Source: Parazoarcus communis (lineage in GTDB: Bacteria > Pseudomonadota > Gammaproteobacteria > Burkholderiales > Rhodocyclaceae). From it: a stretch of DNA of 64,000 bases. The stretch spans positions 2,976,001-3,040,000 of the forward strand of contig NZ_CP022187.1 of NCBI RefSeq assembly GCF_003111645.1. Direction: 5' to 3'. Position 1 is the first letter of the stretch. Each line of letters opens with the position of its first letter. Both the position numbers and the translations under genes were made by a program. The notes below the pieces were generated by a model. The model ran no database searches and was not told where the DNA came from. It saw only the letters and a program-made list of their open reading frames with translations. Shown here piece after piece: positions 39,260 to 48,539 of the stretch.

Positions 39260-42200
39260 CAGTGCGCCACTCCCTCGACACGCGCCCGTGCCGCCAGCAG
39301 ATCGTCGAGCGCCTCGATCACCTGCCGCGGCGCACGGTGGCGGAACACACCGGCAGGCCCACCGCCCGCGTGCCAGCCCGGACGCACGCCGCGTACGAAG
39401 AGGTAGAGCACGCCACCGAAGTGCGTGTCGTAATCGTAGCCCGGCAGACTGCGTGCAAGATGGCGGTGCAGCGCGACGGTGTAGAGCAGATGCTGCAGAT
39501 GGTAGCCATGTGACTGCATCGCCCCTTCGAGCGCGGCCGGGCCGTAATCCGCCGGGCGTTCGCCGAGATGGTTGGACTTCCAGTCCAGCACCCAGAAGCG
39601 GCCATCGTGCTCGAACACGAGGTCGATGAAGCCCTTGAGGTAGCCGGCGAGATCGGAGAACCCGAGCCGTGGCATGCGGTAGCCCTTATCCGCCAGCCAG
39701 GCATTGAGGCGCGCCGCCGACAAGTGCGGGGCCGGCAGTTGGAAGCCGAGTTCGACCATGCGCTGCGTCTTCGCAATGCGTGACAGCAACAGCGGCGCCC
39801 GCCCGACCGCTTCCACCAGCGCGGTGGCGAGCACGTCCTCGAGCAGGTGGCGCAGCATGCGCGGATGGCGCTCGGCCTCGGCCGCATTGGCAGCCGGTTG
39901 CGGATGGGCGCGCAGGGCAGTAGCAATCGCGTCGTCCCATGTGTCCGGGTCGGTGAAATCGACGTTCTCGAACGCGGCATGCAGGCAATCGCCCGCGGCC
40001 GGACCGCGCGGAAAGCGCAGAATGTCGTCGGCCGCGGGCGGCAGCAACACGCCAGCGTCGGCCTCGGCAGCCGCCTCGTTGCCGGCCTCATCCAGCTCGG
40101 AGCGCTGCGGCAGAATGCGGGCGTCGTGGTCGAGCGCCGCGGACTCGTGTGATGCACCCGAAATCAGCGCACTGAAACTGCCCATGCGCCAGCCCGATGG
40201 AATCTGCGGCGGCCGCTGCGCCCGCGGTGCACGCCCGCCCGCCTCGGCAGGCGCGAGGGGGTCGCCACTGCCATCGGGCAGATCCTCAAGCGCCATGACC
40301 GGCCTGCCGTCGAGCACACTGCGACCGACCAGGCTGCGCCACTGCGCATCGACCTCGGCCGGGCTGAGCTTTGCCTCGCGCCACTTCTCGAGCCCATGTT
40401 CGGCACCGGCCACCATCCAGTTGAGCAGACTGCGGGCACCTTCGCTGTAGCTCGGGCGGCCGAAGCTCGTCTTTGCGTAACAGCCGACGGTCAGGTAGCA
40501 GCGATGCACGGCGCGGGTGAGCGCCACGTAGATCAGGCGCATGTCCTCGGCCTGACGCTCGCGCAGCTGACGCGCAGCGATCTCCTTGTCCGTGGCCGAG
40601 GCCATGCGGTAGTCGAGGATCAGCTGGTCGGTGTCGTCATGCCAGGCGCGCATCGGCCCGCTGTCGCCCTTTGCGGGATGGCCGTCGAACAGGAAGGGAC
40701 AGAACACCACCCCGTACTCCAGCCCCTTGGCGCGGTGGATGGTGATGATCTGCACCAGGTTGCGGTCCGACTCCAGCCGCAGCTGGGCCGCCTCGCCGGC
40801 GCTGGCATCGGTACGCCGGGTTGCGAGCGTGCGCAGCAGCACTTCGGGCGACGCGCTGCCCGCCGTCTGCTGCAGCAGTTCGGCGAGATGCATCAGATTG
40901 GTCAGACGGCGCTCGCCATCGTCGCGCGCCAGCAGTCGCGCGGCCACGCCATCATCAGCCATCCAGCGCCGCAGCATCACGCCGAAGCCATGGCGCAGCC
41001 AGGTGTCGCGCCAGCCGGCGAAGCGGTCGAGTACGTCGAGCAGCGCGGCCTCATCTTCGGAAAGCGCTGCGAGTGCCTGCGCATCGCACCCCATCAACGT
41101 GGTGGCGAGCGCAGCCTTGACCCGACGCTCGCGCGCCGGCTCGCTGATTGCCAGCAGCACTCGCTCCAGTTCTTCCGCATCCTCGGTGGCGAATACGCTC
41201 GCCTGCGACAACTCGACGCTCACCACCCCCATGCGTGCCAGCGCCTGACGCATCCGCGCGCCCTGTCCGTGACTGCGCACCAGCACCGCAATATCGCCCG
41301 GTGCCAGACCGCGCTCACCGATGCGGACCGCTCCCCTGGCGCCGGCCGCCAGCAAGCGCGCAATCTCGGCCGCGGTGGCTGCCGCCGAACGCTGCATCGC
41401 CAGCGCCCGTGGCAGACGGTTGCCGCCCTCTTCGCCCTCCTGCGCCTCGTCGCGCGGGATGCGCCACAGGCGCAGGGCGGCGGGGCTGGTGCCGGAGTGT
41501 GTGTCATCCACCAGCGGCGCACGCGTGCGCTCGCCGCTGCCGACCGCGCGATAGTCGAGCCCGCGCAGCATGAACACGGCCGGATTGGCACCGAACAGCC
41601 GGTTGCAGGCCTCGATCAGCGCCGGCGTCGAGCGCTGGTTGCGGCCGAGGCTGTAGCGTGTATCGGCCCTGTCGCGGGCGCTGAGATAGGTGAACAGATC
41701 GGCGCTGCGGAAACTGTAGATCGCCTGCTTGGGATCACCGACCAGGAACAGGCTGCCGTGACGGCCTTCATGGCGATAGATACGATCGAAAATGGCGAAC
41801 TGCAGCGGATCGGTATCCTGGAATTCGTCGATCAGGGCCACCGGGTAGCGCGCATGCAGCGCCGCCGCCAGCCACGACTGCGTGCCCGAATGCAGGGCTT
41901 CGTAGGCATTCCACAGGATGTCGTCGAAGGAGATCAGACGGCGCTCGCGCTTGCGCCGGCGCAGATCCTCCGCACCCTGTTCGAGAAAGCGGCGCAACAA
42001 CTGCAGCCGCGCCGCCTCCAGCCCCTCGTCGGCAAGCCTGCGTGCCTCCAGCAAGGCGGCTGCGGCATCGAAAAAACCATGCTGCGGTGGCGAAATGCCG
42101 CGCTTGAGACCGTCCTTGGTGGTCTTGTCGTTCAGGGTGTCGGCCGCCAGCAGATGCAGCTTGCGCTCCTTTTCCGCCGGCAGGGCGTGCAGTGGATTGC

Positions 42201-43029
42201 CGGCGCCAAGCCAGTCGCTCCACTGCTGACGCGCGCGCTCGATGGCTTCCGGCTTGTAGCTGTTCTTGTTGAGGCCGTCGAGTGCAGTGTCGAGTGCCGA
42301 CATCGCGGCATCAATATTCACCCACTCCACCACCGCACCGCCATAGGCGCGGACAAGCGCATCGCCGGCGTCACCCAGCGCGCCCGGCGCCGGCGACTCG
42401 TCCCACCGCGCCTGCGCCAGCGGTCTCCCCATCGCCGCCTTGAGCTGTGCCGCCCAGGTGTCGGGGCAGTCGCCACGCTGCACCAGCGACTCGACCAGCA
42501 CTTGCGGCAGTGCGCCGCTCGCCACTTCACGCCGCCAGAAGTCCTGCGCCACTTCGAGGCGCAGGGCGCTGTCGTCCTCGACCAGCTCTACCGCATAGGG
42601 CAACACCGCGGCAAAAGGGGTGTCAGCGAGGGCGCGCTGGCAGAAACCGTGGATGGTGAAGATCGCCGCTTCATCGAAGGTCTGCAGCGCATGGCGCAGA
42701 CGCTGGCGCATCTGCGCCGGATCGACGCCGGCCGCACTGACCGTGGCGATCAGCTGCGGCACGAAAGGGTCGGGCCCGGCATCGCCGCCGTCCAGCACGC
42801 GCAAGGTATCGACGATGCGGTCGCGGATGCGGGTGGAAAGCTCGGCGGTCGCCGCCTTGGTGAAGGTCACCACCAGCAGCGCACCCACCTGCAGATCGCG
42901 CTCGAGCAGCTGGCGCAGGTAGAGTCCGCAGATGTTCCAGGTCTTGCCGGTACCGGCCGAGGCCTCGATCAGGCTGACGCCATCGAGCGAACAGCTGAAC
43001 ACGTCGAGATCGATGTCGATCGAGGCCAT
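39259..43029 (-). CDS. recB: Exodeoxyribonuclease V beta subunit RecB
   Basis: A 1256-residue helicase-nuclease. Motif I is SAGTGKTWNI (from residue ~24), motif II ALIDEFQDTDPLQ, motif IV-VI elements include HRAKGLEYGVVF and YVALTRAVHRCY, and the C-terminal nuclease domain has the DGRFWVLDWKSNHLG core with the catalytic Asp/Lys pair. All key residues are present, so helicase and nuclease should be active. It lies between psd and recD on one strand. Confidence 0.95.
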   Translation of the reverse strand: MASIDIDLDVFSCSLDGVSLIEASAGTGKTWNICGLYLRQLLERDLQVGALLVVTFTKAATAELSTRIRDRIVDTLRVLDGGDAGPDPFVPQLIATVSAAGVDPAQMRQRLRHALQTFDEAAIFTIHGFCQRALADTPFAAVLPYAVELVEDDSALRLEVAQDFWRREVASGALPQVLVESLVQRGDCPDTWAAQLKAAMGRPLAQARWDESPAPGALGDAGDALVRAYGGAVVEWVNIDAAMSALDTALDGLNKNSYKPEAIERARQQWSDWLGAGNPLHALPAEKERKLHLLAADTLNDKTTKDGLKRGISPPQHGFFDAAAALLEARRLADEGLEAARLQLLRRFLEQGAEDLRRRKRERRLISFDDILWNAYEALHSGTQSWLAAALHARYPVALIDEFQDTDPLQFAIFDRIYRHEGRHGSLFLVGDPKQAIYSFRSADLFTYLSARDRADTRYSLGRNQRSTPALIEACNRLFGANPAVFMLRGLDYRAVGSGERTRAPLVDDTHSGTSPAALRLWRIPRDEAQEGEEGGNRLPRALAMQRSAAATAAEIARLLAAGARGAVRIGERGLAPGDIAVLVRSHGQGARMRQALARMGVVSVELSQASVFATEDAEELERVLLAISEPARERRVKAALATTLMGCDAQALAALSEDEAALLDVLDRFAGWRDTWLRHGFGVMLRRWMADDGVAARLLARDDGERRLTNLMHLAELLQQTAGSASPEVLLRTLATRRTDASAGEAAQLRLESDRNLVQIITIHRAKGLEYGVVFCPFLFDGHPAKGDSGPMRAWHDDTDQLILDYRMASATDKEIAARQLRERQAEDMRLIYVALTRAVHRCYLTVGCYAKTSFGRPSYSEGARSLLNWMVAGAEHGLEKWREAKLSPAEVDAQWRSLVGRSVLDGRPVMALEDLPDGSGDPLAPAEAGGRAPRAQRPPQIPSGWRMGSFSALISGASHESAALDHDARILPQRSELDEAGNEAAAEADAGVLLPPAADDILRFPRGPAAGDCLHAAFENVDFTDPDTWDDAIATALRAHPQPAANAAEAERHPRMLRHLLEDVLATALVEAVGRAPLLLSRIAKTQRMVELGFQLPAPHLSAARLNAWLADKGYRMPRLGFSDLAGYLKGFIDLVFEHDGRFWVLDWKSNHLGERPADYGPAALEGAMQSHGYHLQHLLYTVALHRHLARSLPGYDYDTHFGGVLYLFVRGVRPGWHAGGGPAGVFRHRAPRQVIEALDDLLAARARVEGVAH

Positions 43030-43059
43030 GAGCGCGAGCGGGCGGCGGCGAAGTGAGGC

Positions 43060-43929
43060 TCAGGCCGTTGCCAGCGCAGCCATGGTTTCACCCATGCGGA
43101 TTGCCGCGCCGGGCGCCCATGCCGGATTGAACTTCACCCGCGGCCTGGGGAAGAGCATCACCACGGTAGAGCCGAGCAGGAAACGCCCCATCTCCTCGCC
43201 CTTCCTGAGCTGGATGTCCTGATCTTCGTAGCGCCACTCGCGCACGCTCGCCGAACGCGGCGGGTTCACTACACCGTGCCACACCGTGGCCATGCTGCCG
43301 ACAATGGTGGCTCCGACCAGCACCAGCACGAAGGGGCCGAAAGCCGACTCGAACACGCACACCACCCGTTCGTTGCGTGCAAACAGACCGGGCACACCGC
43401 GCGCGGTGGTCGGATTGACCGAGAACAGCTCGCCCGGCACGTAGATCATCCGCGTCAGGCGGCCGTCGCAGGGCATGTGGATGCGATGGTAGTCGCGCGG
43501 GCTGAGGTAGAGGGTGGCAAAACTGCCGTCCTCGAAGCCTGACGCCAGTTCGGCGTCGCCACCGACCAGCGCGGTCGTCGAGTAGGCATGGCCCTTGGCC
43601 TGGAAGATCTGGTCGCGCACGATCGGACCGAACTGGCTGATCGCACCGTCCACCGGGCTGATCAGGTCGGCCTCGGCCAGCGGCCGCGCGCCGTCGCACA
43701 GGGGCCGGGTGAAGAACTCGTTGAAGCTCGGATAGCTGCCGATATCCGGGTTGGCCGCCTCCTCCATGTTGACCCCGTAGCGGCCGACGAACCACCTGAT
43801 CACACTGGTGGTGAGCCCGCCCGCGCGCATGCCGGCCAGCTTGCCCGCCAGAACGGTAAGCGCCTGCTTGGGCAGAAGGTACTGGGGCAGAACGGAGAGA
43901 CGGTCGGACACGATGGATACCTGAGACAA
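43060..43929 (-). CDS. psd: Phosphatidylserine decarboxylase proenzyme
   Basis: A 289-residue membrane-associated enzyme that makes phosphatidylethanolamine from phosphatidylserine. The self-cleavage motif LGST is at GRFLLGSTVVMLFP near residue 250, where Ser becomes the pyruvoyl group. Other family stretches are FNEFFTRPLCDGARP, SPVDGAISQFG and YLSPRDYHRIHMPCDG with the catalytic His. It sits between recC and recB on the same strand (54 and 30 base gaps), an unexpected neighbour for a lipid enzyme. Confidence 0.94.
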   Translation of the reverse strand: MSQVSIVSDRLSVLPQYLLPKQALTVLAGKLAGMRAGGLTTSVIRWFVGRYGVNMEEAANPDIGSYPSFNEFFTRPLCDGARPLAEADLISPVDGAISQFGPIVRDQIFQAKGHAYSTTALVGGDAELASGFEDGSFATLYLSPRDYHRIHMPCDGRLTRMIYVPGELFSVNPTTARGVPGLFARNERVVCVFESAFGPFVLVLVGATIVGSMATVWHGVVNPPRSASVREWRYEDQDIQLRKGEEMGRFLLGSTVVMLFPRPRVKFNPAWAPGAAIRMGETMAALATA

Positions 43930-43983
43930 GGACAGTTGCGGATTATACCGGTGGCAGTGCCTGCGCTTCGTGCCCCGCAGGCA

Positions 43984-46900
43984 TCAAGCCTGTTTGCCGG
44001 GGAACAAGCCGAGCCGCCCGTCCTCCAGCTGCGCGCGCAAAGGCCCGAACACCCGCCGCGCAATGTCGAAGAAGGCATCGTCCAGCGGGTCACCGAGACC
44101 ACGCAGGGCCAGTCGGTACGCGGGGTTCTGCGCTTCACCGAATTCGGCACGCTGACCGCCACTCCACTTCACTCTCGCCTTGGCAGCACTCTCGTCATTG
44201 AAGATGTAGGCCCAGGCCGACTTCGGGAAGAAATGCAGCGGCGCAATCAGGCCTTGTCTGTAGAGCACCAGCAGGTCGGCAAGCAGCTGCCTCGCGCGAT
44301 CCGGTGCGACCGCATGCAGACGGAAAGACCCGTCGCGCGACAGTCCAAGGGTTTCGCAGGCCACCCCCGGCGCCGGCGCAGCGCACAGCATCAGGTGCGC
44401 TAGCCAGGCGGCGAGGTAGTCTGCGGGTCGGGTGTCGTCATAGCGGTGACGCACCAGGCCTTGTGCATGGAGGTCGCCAAAGGCGGCGCTGAGTGTCCAG
44501 CACTCAGGCTTGCCGTCGGCCGCAAGGTCGAACTCGAGGGTACAGACATGCGCTGGCAGTGGCTTCGCCACGGCCGCCGCAACCTGCCGTGCGTAGTAGT
44601 CGAGCACGCTGACTTCGCGCTGCAGGGCTGCCGCACCGAGCACACCGGCAGGATATTCGCCGCCGGCACGCGCAAGTTCAAGCAGTGCCGCGTGTGCCTC
44701 CTCTGCAGCCTGCGCCGTCTCATCGCGCGCGAGCAGGGCCGGCAACAGGCGCGCAGCAAGTGCCTGCCGTCCCTGCCAGTCGGGCAGGAAGGGCTCGACG
44801 TCCTCCAGTTCCTCGTCGGCTTCGGGCAGGTCGAGGCCGAGGCGGTCGCGCAACAGGCTTCGGCAGGGATTGCGGAAGAAGCGGATCAACTGCTCCAGCC
44901 CGACCTCGCGCCAGGCCGCTTCCAGCGCAGGCAGCGGAGTCTCGAAAAAGGGGCGCTGCGGCACGGAAGGGGCGGTGTCACCTTCGCGCTCGTCGCCCTC
45001 TCCGTCTTCGTCGGCATCGTCCCACTCACTGTCCGGCACCGCCTGTACACTGCCGGCCGCCCTGCGCAGGCGGGCAGCGAGCGCGGCCGCGTAGTCCTCG
45101 TGAAAGCTGCTCAGGCGCGCATCGGGCGAGGCGTCGGCAACGAAATATTCGATCGAGAAGGGCTGCAGCGGATGGGAGACGGTCAGCCGGCGCCGGGCAG
45201 CTGCCAGCTGTTCGGGCTGCGACGCATCTTCGGCACACGCCGTGGCAAGTGCGTCGAGCAGTTCGTCGACCAGTACCGAGGGCGGCAGCGGACTGCCGTC
45301 GCGCACGCTGCGCCCGACATGGGACAAATGCAGGACATCGCGCGCCGAGAGCACCACGTCGAGGAACAGGTTGCGGTCGTCGAGCCGGCGCTGACGGTCG
45401 CCGCGCTGCGGGCGGGCGGCCATCAGATCGAATTCGGCTGCACGGTCGCTGCCCGGAAAAGCGCTCTGGTCCATCCCGATCACGCACACCACCCGGTAGG
45501 GCAGGCTGCGCAGCGACGATAGCGCGGAGAAGGTGACGGTGCCGCCGGGCACGCCGCCGCGCGCCGGGTCGTCCAGGCGCGCAGCAAGCGCCGGATGCAC
45601 GACGTCGAGCGCCACCGTGCCGTCGGGATGACCGCTGCCCATGTCATCGGCCAGCGCATTGATCGCGGCACGCACTTCGCGCGCGGCTTCGGCCTGGTCG
45701 GCCGCCTCACCGACGATGGCCTCGAGCGCACCGATCAGGGCCTGACGCCAGCCCTCGGCGTCGTGCGTACGCAGCAGGCTGTCGCGCAGCCGCTGCAAGG
45801 TCTCGGCGTAGCGCCAGAATCGGCCAAGCGCCAGCCCCGCACTCCCCTCGGGCGCGCCCGCGCCGATGCGCCCGGCAAAGGGCGCGGCATGTGCGGCTTC
45901 GCCTCCGGCCCAGGCCAGAAACAGCCGGTGCAGACCTTCTTCCAGCGTGTGCAGCGGCAACGCCGCGGCGGCCTCGGCCTGCGCCGCATCCAGCCCCCAG
46001 CGGATACCTGCATCCCGCATCCAGTCGTGCACCGTTTCGAGTTCGGACTCGCCCAGCCCGAAATGCGCAGCAACCAGCGGTTGCTGCAGCAGATCGAATA
46101 CCCGGCTCGCCGGGAAGCGGCTCGCCACCAGCGCCAGCAAACGGTCGAGTGCCTGCGCCACCGGGTTTTCCTGCGTACCGCCAAGACCGGTGATCCGCCA
46201 CGGGATGCGCCGGGCAGGCGGCGCAGTACCGAACACCGCCTCAATCAGCGGCGCGCTCGCGTCCAGATCGGGCGTCAGCACCACGATCTCGTCGGGTCGC
46301 GGCGGGTTGGGGCCCTTGAACAGGCCGAGCAGGCGGTCGTGCAGCACTTCGAGTTCACGGGTGCGCGAATGGCACACATGCAGCTCGATACTGCGATCCC
46401 CCGCAGCCAGGCTGACGCTGCCCGGCTCGAGGTCTTCGAGATCGAGTATCGCGTTATGCAGGCGGGCAAGCAGATGGCGCCCCGGGTGCGGATCGAAGGC
46501 TGCGTCCTCGACCACCGCATGCTCGCCCTCGAACAGCAAGCCGATATGCGCCTGGGTCTGCTGCCCCCAGGCCGCGAGCAGACGGTTGCCGGTTTCGTGG
46601 AACATGTCTTCCTGACGCGCGGCCAGCCACGACAGCCTGCGCGCATCGACGATCTCGAACCAGAACTCGCGGCAGGGGTTGAGCACGTACAGACGCACAT
46701 CCACCACCCGCGAGAGTTCGCGCAGCATGTCCAGATACAGCGGCGGCAGCGTCGGCAGACCGAACACATGCACGGTTTTCGGCAGGCCGATGGCGGCGAG
46801 CTCAGCGTCGTCCATCTTCGTCACCCGGCTCAGGAAGAGCGCGGCCGGATGGGTCTGGCGCAGCGCCAGACCGTCACGAATGCGGCGCCACAGATCGGCC

Positions 46901-47415
46901 TGCCAGGCCTCGTCGGCGGCCTCGGCCTCGCTTGCCTGGCCCAGACCGGCGGCCTGCCCCGCCGCCCAGCGCTCCAGCCACTGCGGACGATAGGTGAGGT
47001 AGTGATCGAACACGCGCGCGATACGCTCTGCAAGTTCGAAGCGCATGCGCGCATCCGCCCCCTGCAGGTAGTGCGCAAGCCGCGGATGCGCCGCCACCCA
47101 GGCACCCGCCTCGGTACCGGCATCGATCAGCGCGAACACCCGCCACGCCAGCAGCGCCGGTGCAAACGGCGAGCGCGCAGGCACCTCGACCACATGCCCG
47201 ATCTGCGTCCACAGCCACTGCGCCAGGTAGCCGAAATCGACATTGGCACAGATCCCCTCACGATCCGCGATTGCCAGCTCCACCTGACGCCGCAGCGCAC
47301 TGCTCGGCACCACCACCTCGCGCAGCCCGAACGGCCCCGGCTGCTCTTCGGCAAGCCGGTCGAGCAGGGTATCGAGGAGGATTTCGAAGCGATTGGAAAA
47401 AGCGATGGAAAACAT
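43984..47415 (-). CDS. recC: Exodeoxyribonuclease V gamma subunit RecC
   Basis: A 1143-residue RecC. The N-terminus FSIAFSNRFEILLDTLLDRL and later VVVPSSALRRQVE, LYVLNPCREFWFE, VCVIGMDQSAFPG (around the middle) and FDLMAARPQRGDRQRR are typical of the Chi-recognising subunit, whose helicase and nuclease folds are inactive. It is about the family's usual length. It is the first gene of the recC-psd-recB-recD cluster, preceded by a short gap to the DUF3820 gene. Confidence 0.94.
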   Translation of the reverse strand: MFSIAFSNRFEILLDTLLDRLAEEQPGPFGLREVVVPSSALRRQVELAIADREGICANVDFGYLAQWLWTQIGHVVEVPARSPFAPALLAWRVFALIDAGTEAGAWVAAHPRLAHYLQGADARMRFELAERIARVFDHYLTYRPQWLERWAAGQAAGLGQASEAEAADEAWQADLWRRIRDGLALRQTHPAALFLSRVTKMDDAELAAIGLPKTVHVFGLPTLPPLYLDMLRELSRVVDVRLYVLNPCREFWFEIVDARRLSWLAARQEDMFHETGNRLLAAWGQQTQAHIGLLFEGEHAVVEDAAFDPHPGRHLLARLHNAILDLEDLEPGSVSLAAGDRSIELHVCHSRTRELEVLHDRLLGLFKGPNPPRPDEIVVLTPDLDASAPLIEAVFGTAPPARRIPWRITGLGGTQENPVAQALDRLLALVASRFPASRVFDLLQQPLVAAHFGLGESELETVHDWMRDAGIRWGLDAAQAEAAAALPLHTLEEGLHRLFLAWAGGEAAHAAPFAGRIGAGAPEGSAGLALGRFWRYAETLQRLRDSLLRTHDAEGWRQALIGALEAIVGEAADQAEAAREVRAAINALADDMGSGHPDGTVALDVVHPALAARLDDPARGGVPGGTVTFSALSSLRSLPYRVVCVIGMDQSAFPGSDRAAEFDLMAARPQRGDRQRRLDDRNLFLDVVLSARDVLHLSHVGRSVRDGSPLPPSVLVDELLDALATACAEDASQPEQLAAARRRLTVSHPLQPFSIEYFVADASPDARLSSFHEDYAAALAARLRRAAGSVQAVPDSEWDDADEDGEGDEREGDTAPSVPQRPFFETPLPALEAAWREVGLEQLIRFFRNPCRSLLRDRLGLDLPEADEELEDVEPFLPDWQGRQALAARLLPALLARDETAQAAEEAHAALLELARAGGEYPAGVLGAAALQREVSVLDYYARQVAAAVAKPLPAHVCTLEFDLAADGKPECWTLSAAFGDLHAQGLVRHRYDDTRPADYLAAWLAHLMLCAAPAPGVACETLGLSRDGSFRLHAVAPDRARQLLADLLVLYRQGLIAPLHFFPKSAWAYIFNDESAAKARVKWSGGQRAEFGEAQNPAYRLALRGLGDPLDDAFFDIARRVFGPLRAQLEDGRLGLFPGKQA

Positions 47416-47491
47416 GTCGAGTGGGCAGGCCTGAGCCGGTGAATGATGGCGGAGCGGCGCGCGTCTGTCATCCAGTCGCAGGCGCCGGGCG

Positions 47492-47710
47492 CTACTTCGG
47501 TGGTTCGCGCAGGGGCTTCAGCAAGTCCGACAGCCCGTTGTGGTCGATCTCCTGCATCAGCGCGAGCAGGCGACCGATTTCGCTGTTGGGAAATCCCTCG
47601 CGGGCGAACCAGTTGAGGTAGTTGCCCGGCAGGTCGGCAATCAGCCGTCCCTTGTACTTGCCAAAGGGCATCGTGCGGGTGACGAGAAGATGCAGGTCTT
47701 CGGGGTTCAT
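47492..47710 (-). CDS. DUF3820 small protein
   Basis: A 72-residue protein with MPFGKYKGRLIADLPGNYLNWFAREGFP, the DUF3820 pattern. Related proteins are annotated as putative quorum-sensing-regulated virulence factors in Pseudomonas, but the fold (GKYKG with Trp and Asp) suggests a nucleic-acid or exonuclease-linked module. No signal peptide is present. It lies 76 bases upstream of recC on the same strand and may be part of that transcript. The role is unknown. Confidence 0.85.
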   Translation of the reverse strand: MNPEDLHLLVTRTMPFGKYKGRLIADLPGNYLNWFAREGFPNSEIGRLLALMQEIDHNGLSDLLKPLREPPK

Positions 47711-47731
47711 GTCGGTCCCGGGCGTCAGGCG

Positions 47732-48346
47732 TCAGGCCGAAGCCAGCGTACGCACGCCGACGGCGATGAACTCCACCGCGAGCGCAGCCAGCACCAGACC
47801 CATCAGACGGGTCATGATGTTGAGCCCTGTCTGGCCGGCAAGCCGGCTGATGGGGCCGGCGAGGCGCAGCGTGCCCCACACCACGCCACCGATGACCAGA
47901 CCGATGACTACCAGAATCAGCATCTCCCACCAGTGCTGCACGCGCTCGGAATAGATGATGACCGTACTCACGGTGCCCGGACCGGTCAGCAACGGAATGG
48001 TCAGTGGCACGACCGCGATGCTCGAACGCTCGGCTGCCTCATGCGCCTCCTCGGGCGTGGTGCGGGCGCGGGTGGGTTCGGCATTGAACATTCTGAAGGC
48101 GAGCACGAACAGCAGGATGCCACCACCCACCTGCAGCGAAGCGATCGAGATGCCAAACACGCTCAGCAGCGTCTGCCCGAACAGGGCCGACACCCCCAGC
48201 ACCACGGCGGTCGCGATGGATGCGGTGTTCACCGTGCCGCGCACCTGCGGCGGAGTCTGCGTGGCGGTGAGGCTGAGGAACATCGGGATCGCCCCGAAGG
48301 GGTTGATCAGGGCGAGCAGGGTGATGAAGACTTTCAGTGTTTCCAT
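47732..48346 (-). CDS. MarC-family integral membrane protein
   Basis: A 204-residue membrane protein with six predicted helices. LALINPFGAIPMFLSLT near the N-terminus, and VPLTIPLLTGPGTVSTVI in the middle, are the two half-repeats typical of the MarC (UPF0056) family. The physiological role of MarC proteins is unresolved; the old link to multiple antibiotic resistance has not held up. The start at 48346 (METLKVFIT) gives the usual length; the open frame upstream lacks the pattern. Confidence 0.88.
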   Translation of the reverse strand: METLKVFITLLALINPFGAIPMFLSLTATQTPPQVRGTVNTASIATAVVLGVSALFGQTLLSVFGISIASLQVGGGILLFVLAFRMFNAEPTRARTTPEEAHEAAERSSIAVVPLTIPLLTGPGTVSTVIIYSERVQHWWEMLILVVIGLVIGGVVWGTLRLAGPISRLAGQTGLNIMTRLMGLVLAALAVEFIAVGVRTLASA

Positions 48347-48539
48347 GGCGGTTCCGTAGCGAAACTGGGGGCAGGAGATGGCGCATCCGCCCCGCGGCCG
48401 TCGAGCATAGCGCATCGACCGTGGGCACGGCAGCGGGACTTGTGCCAAAGTTGCGCCATCGGCGCACCCGGCCCGCACGCATACTGAACCCGCACATGAC
48501 CGTCACCCTCGTTTTGTCCTCCGCTCCGGGCCTCGTGCC

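Noticed and set aside
40396-43056. An 886-codon plus-strand open frame
   Set aside because: It is antisense to recB, with Arg/His/Gln-rich shadow composition and no recognisable motif.
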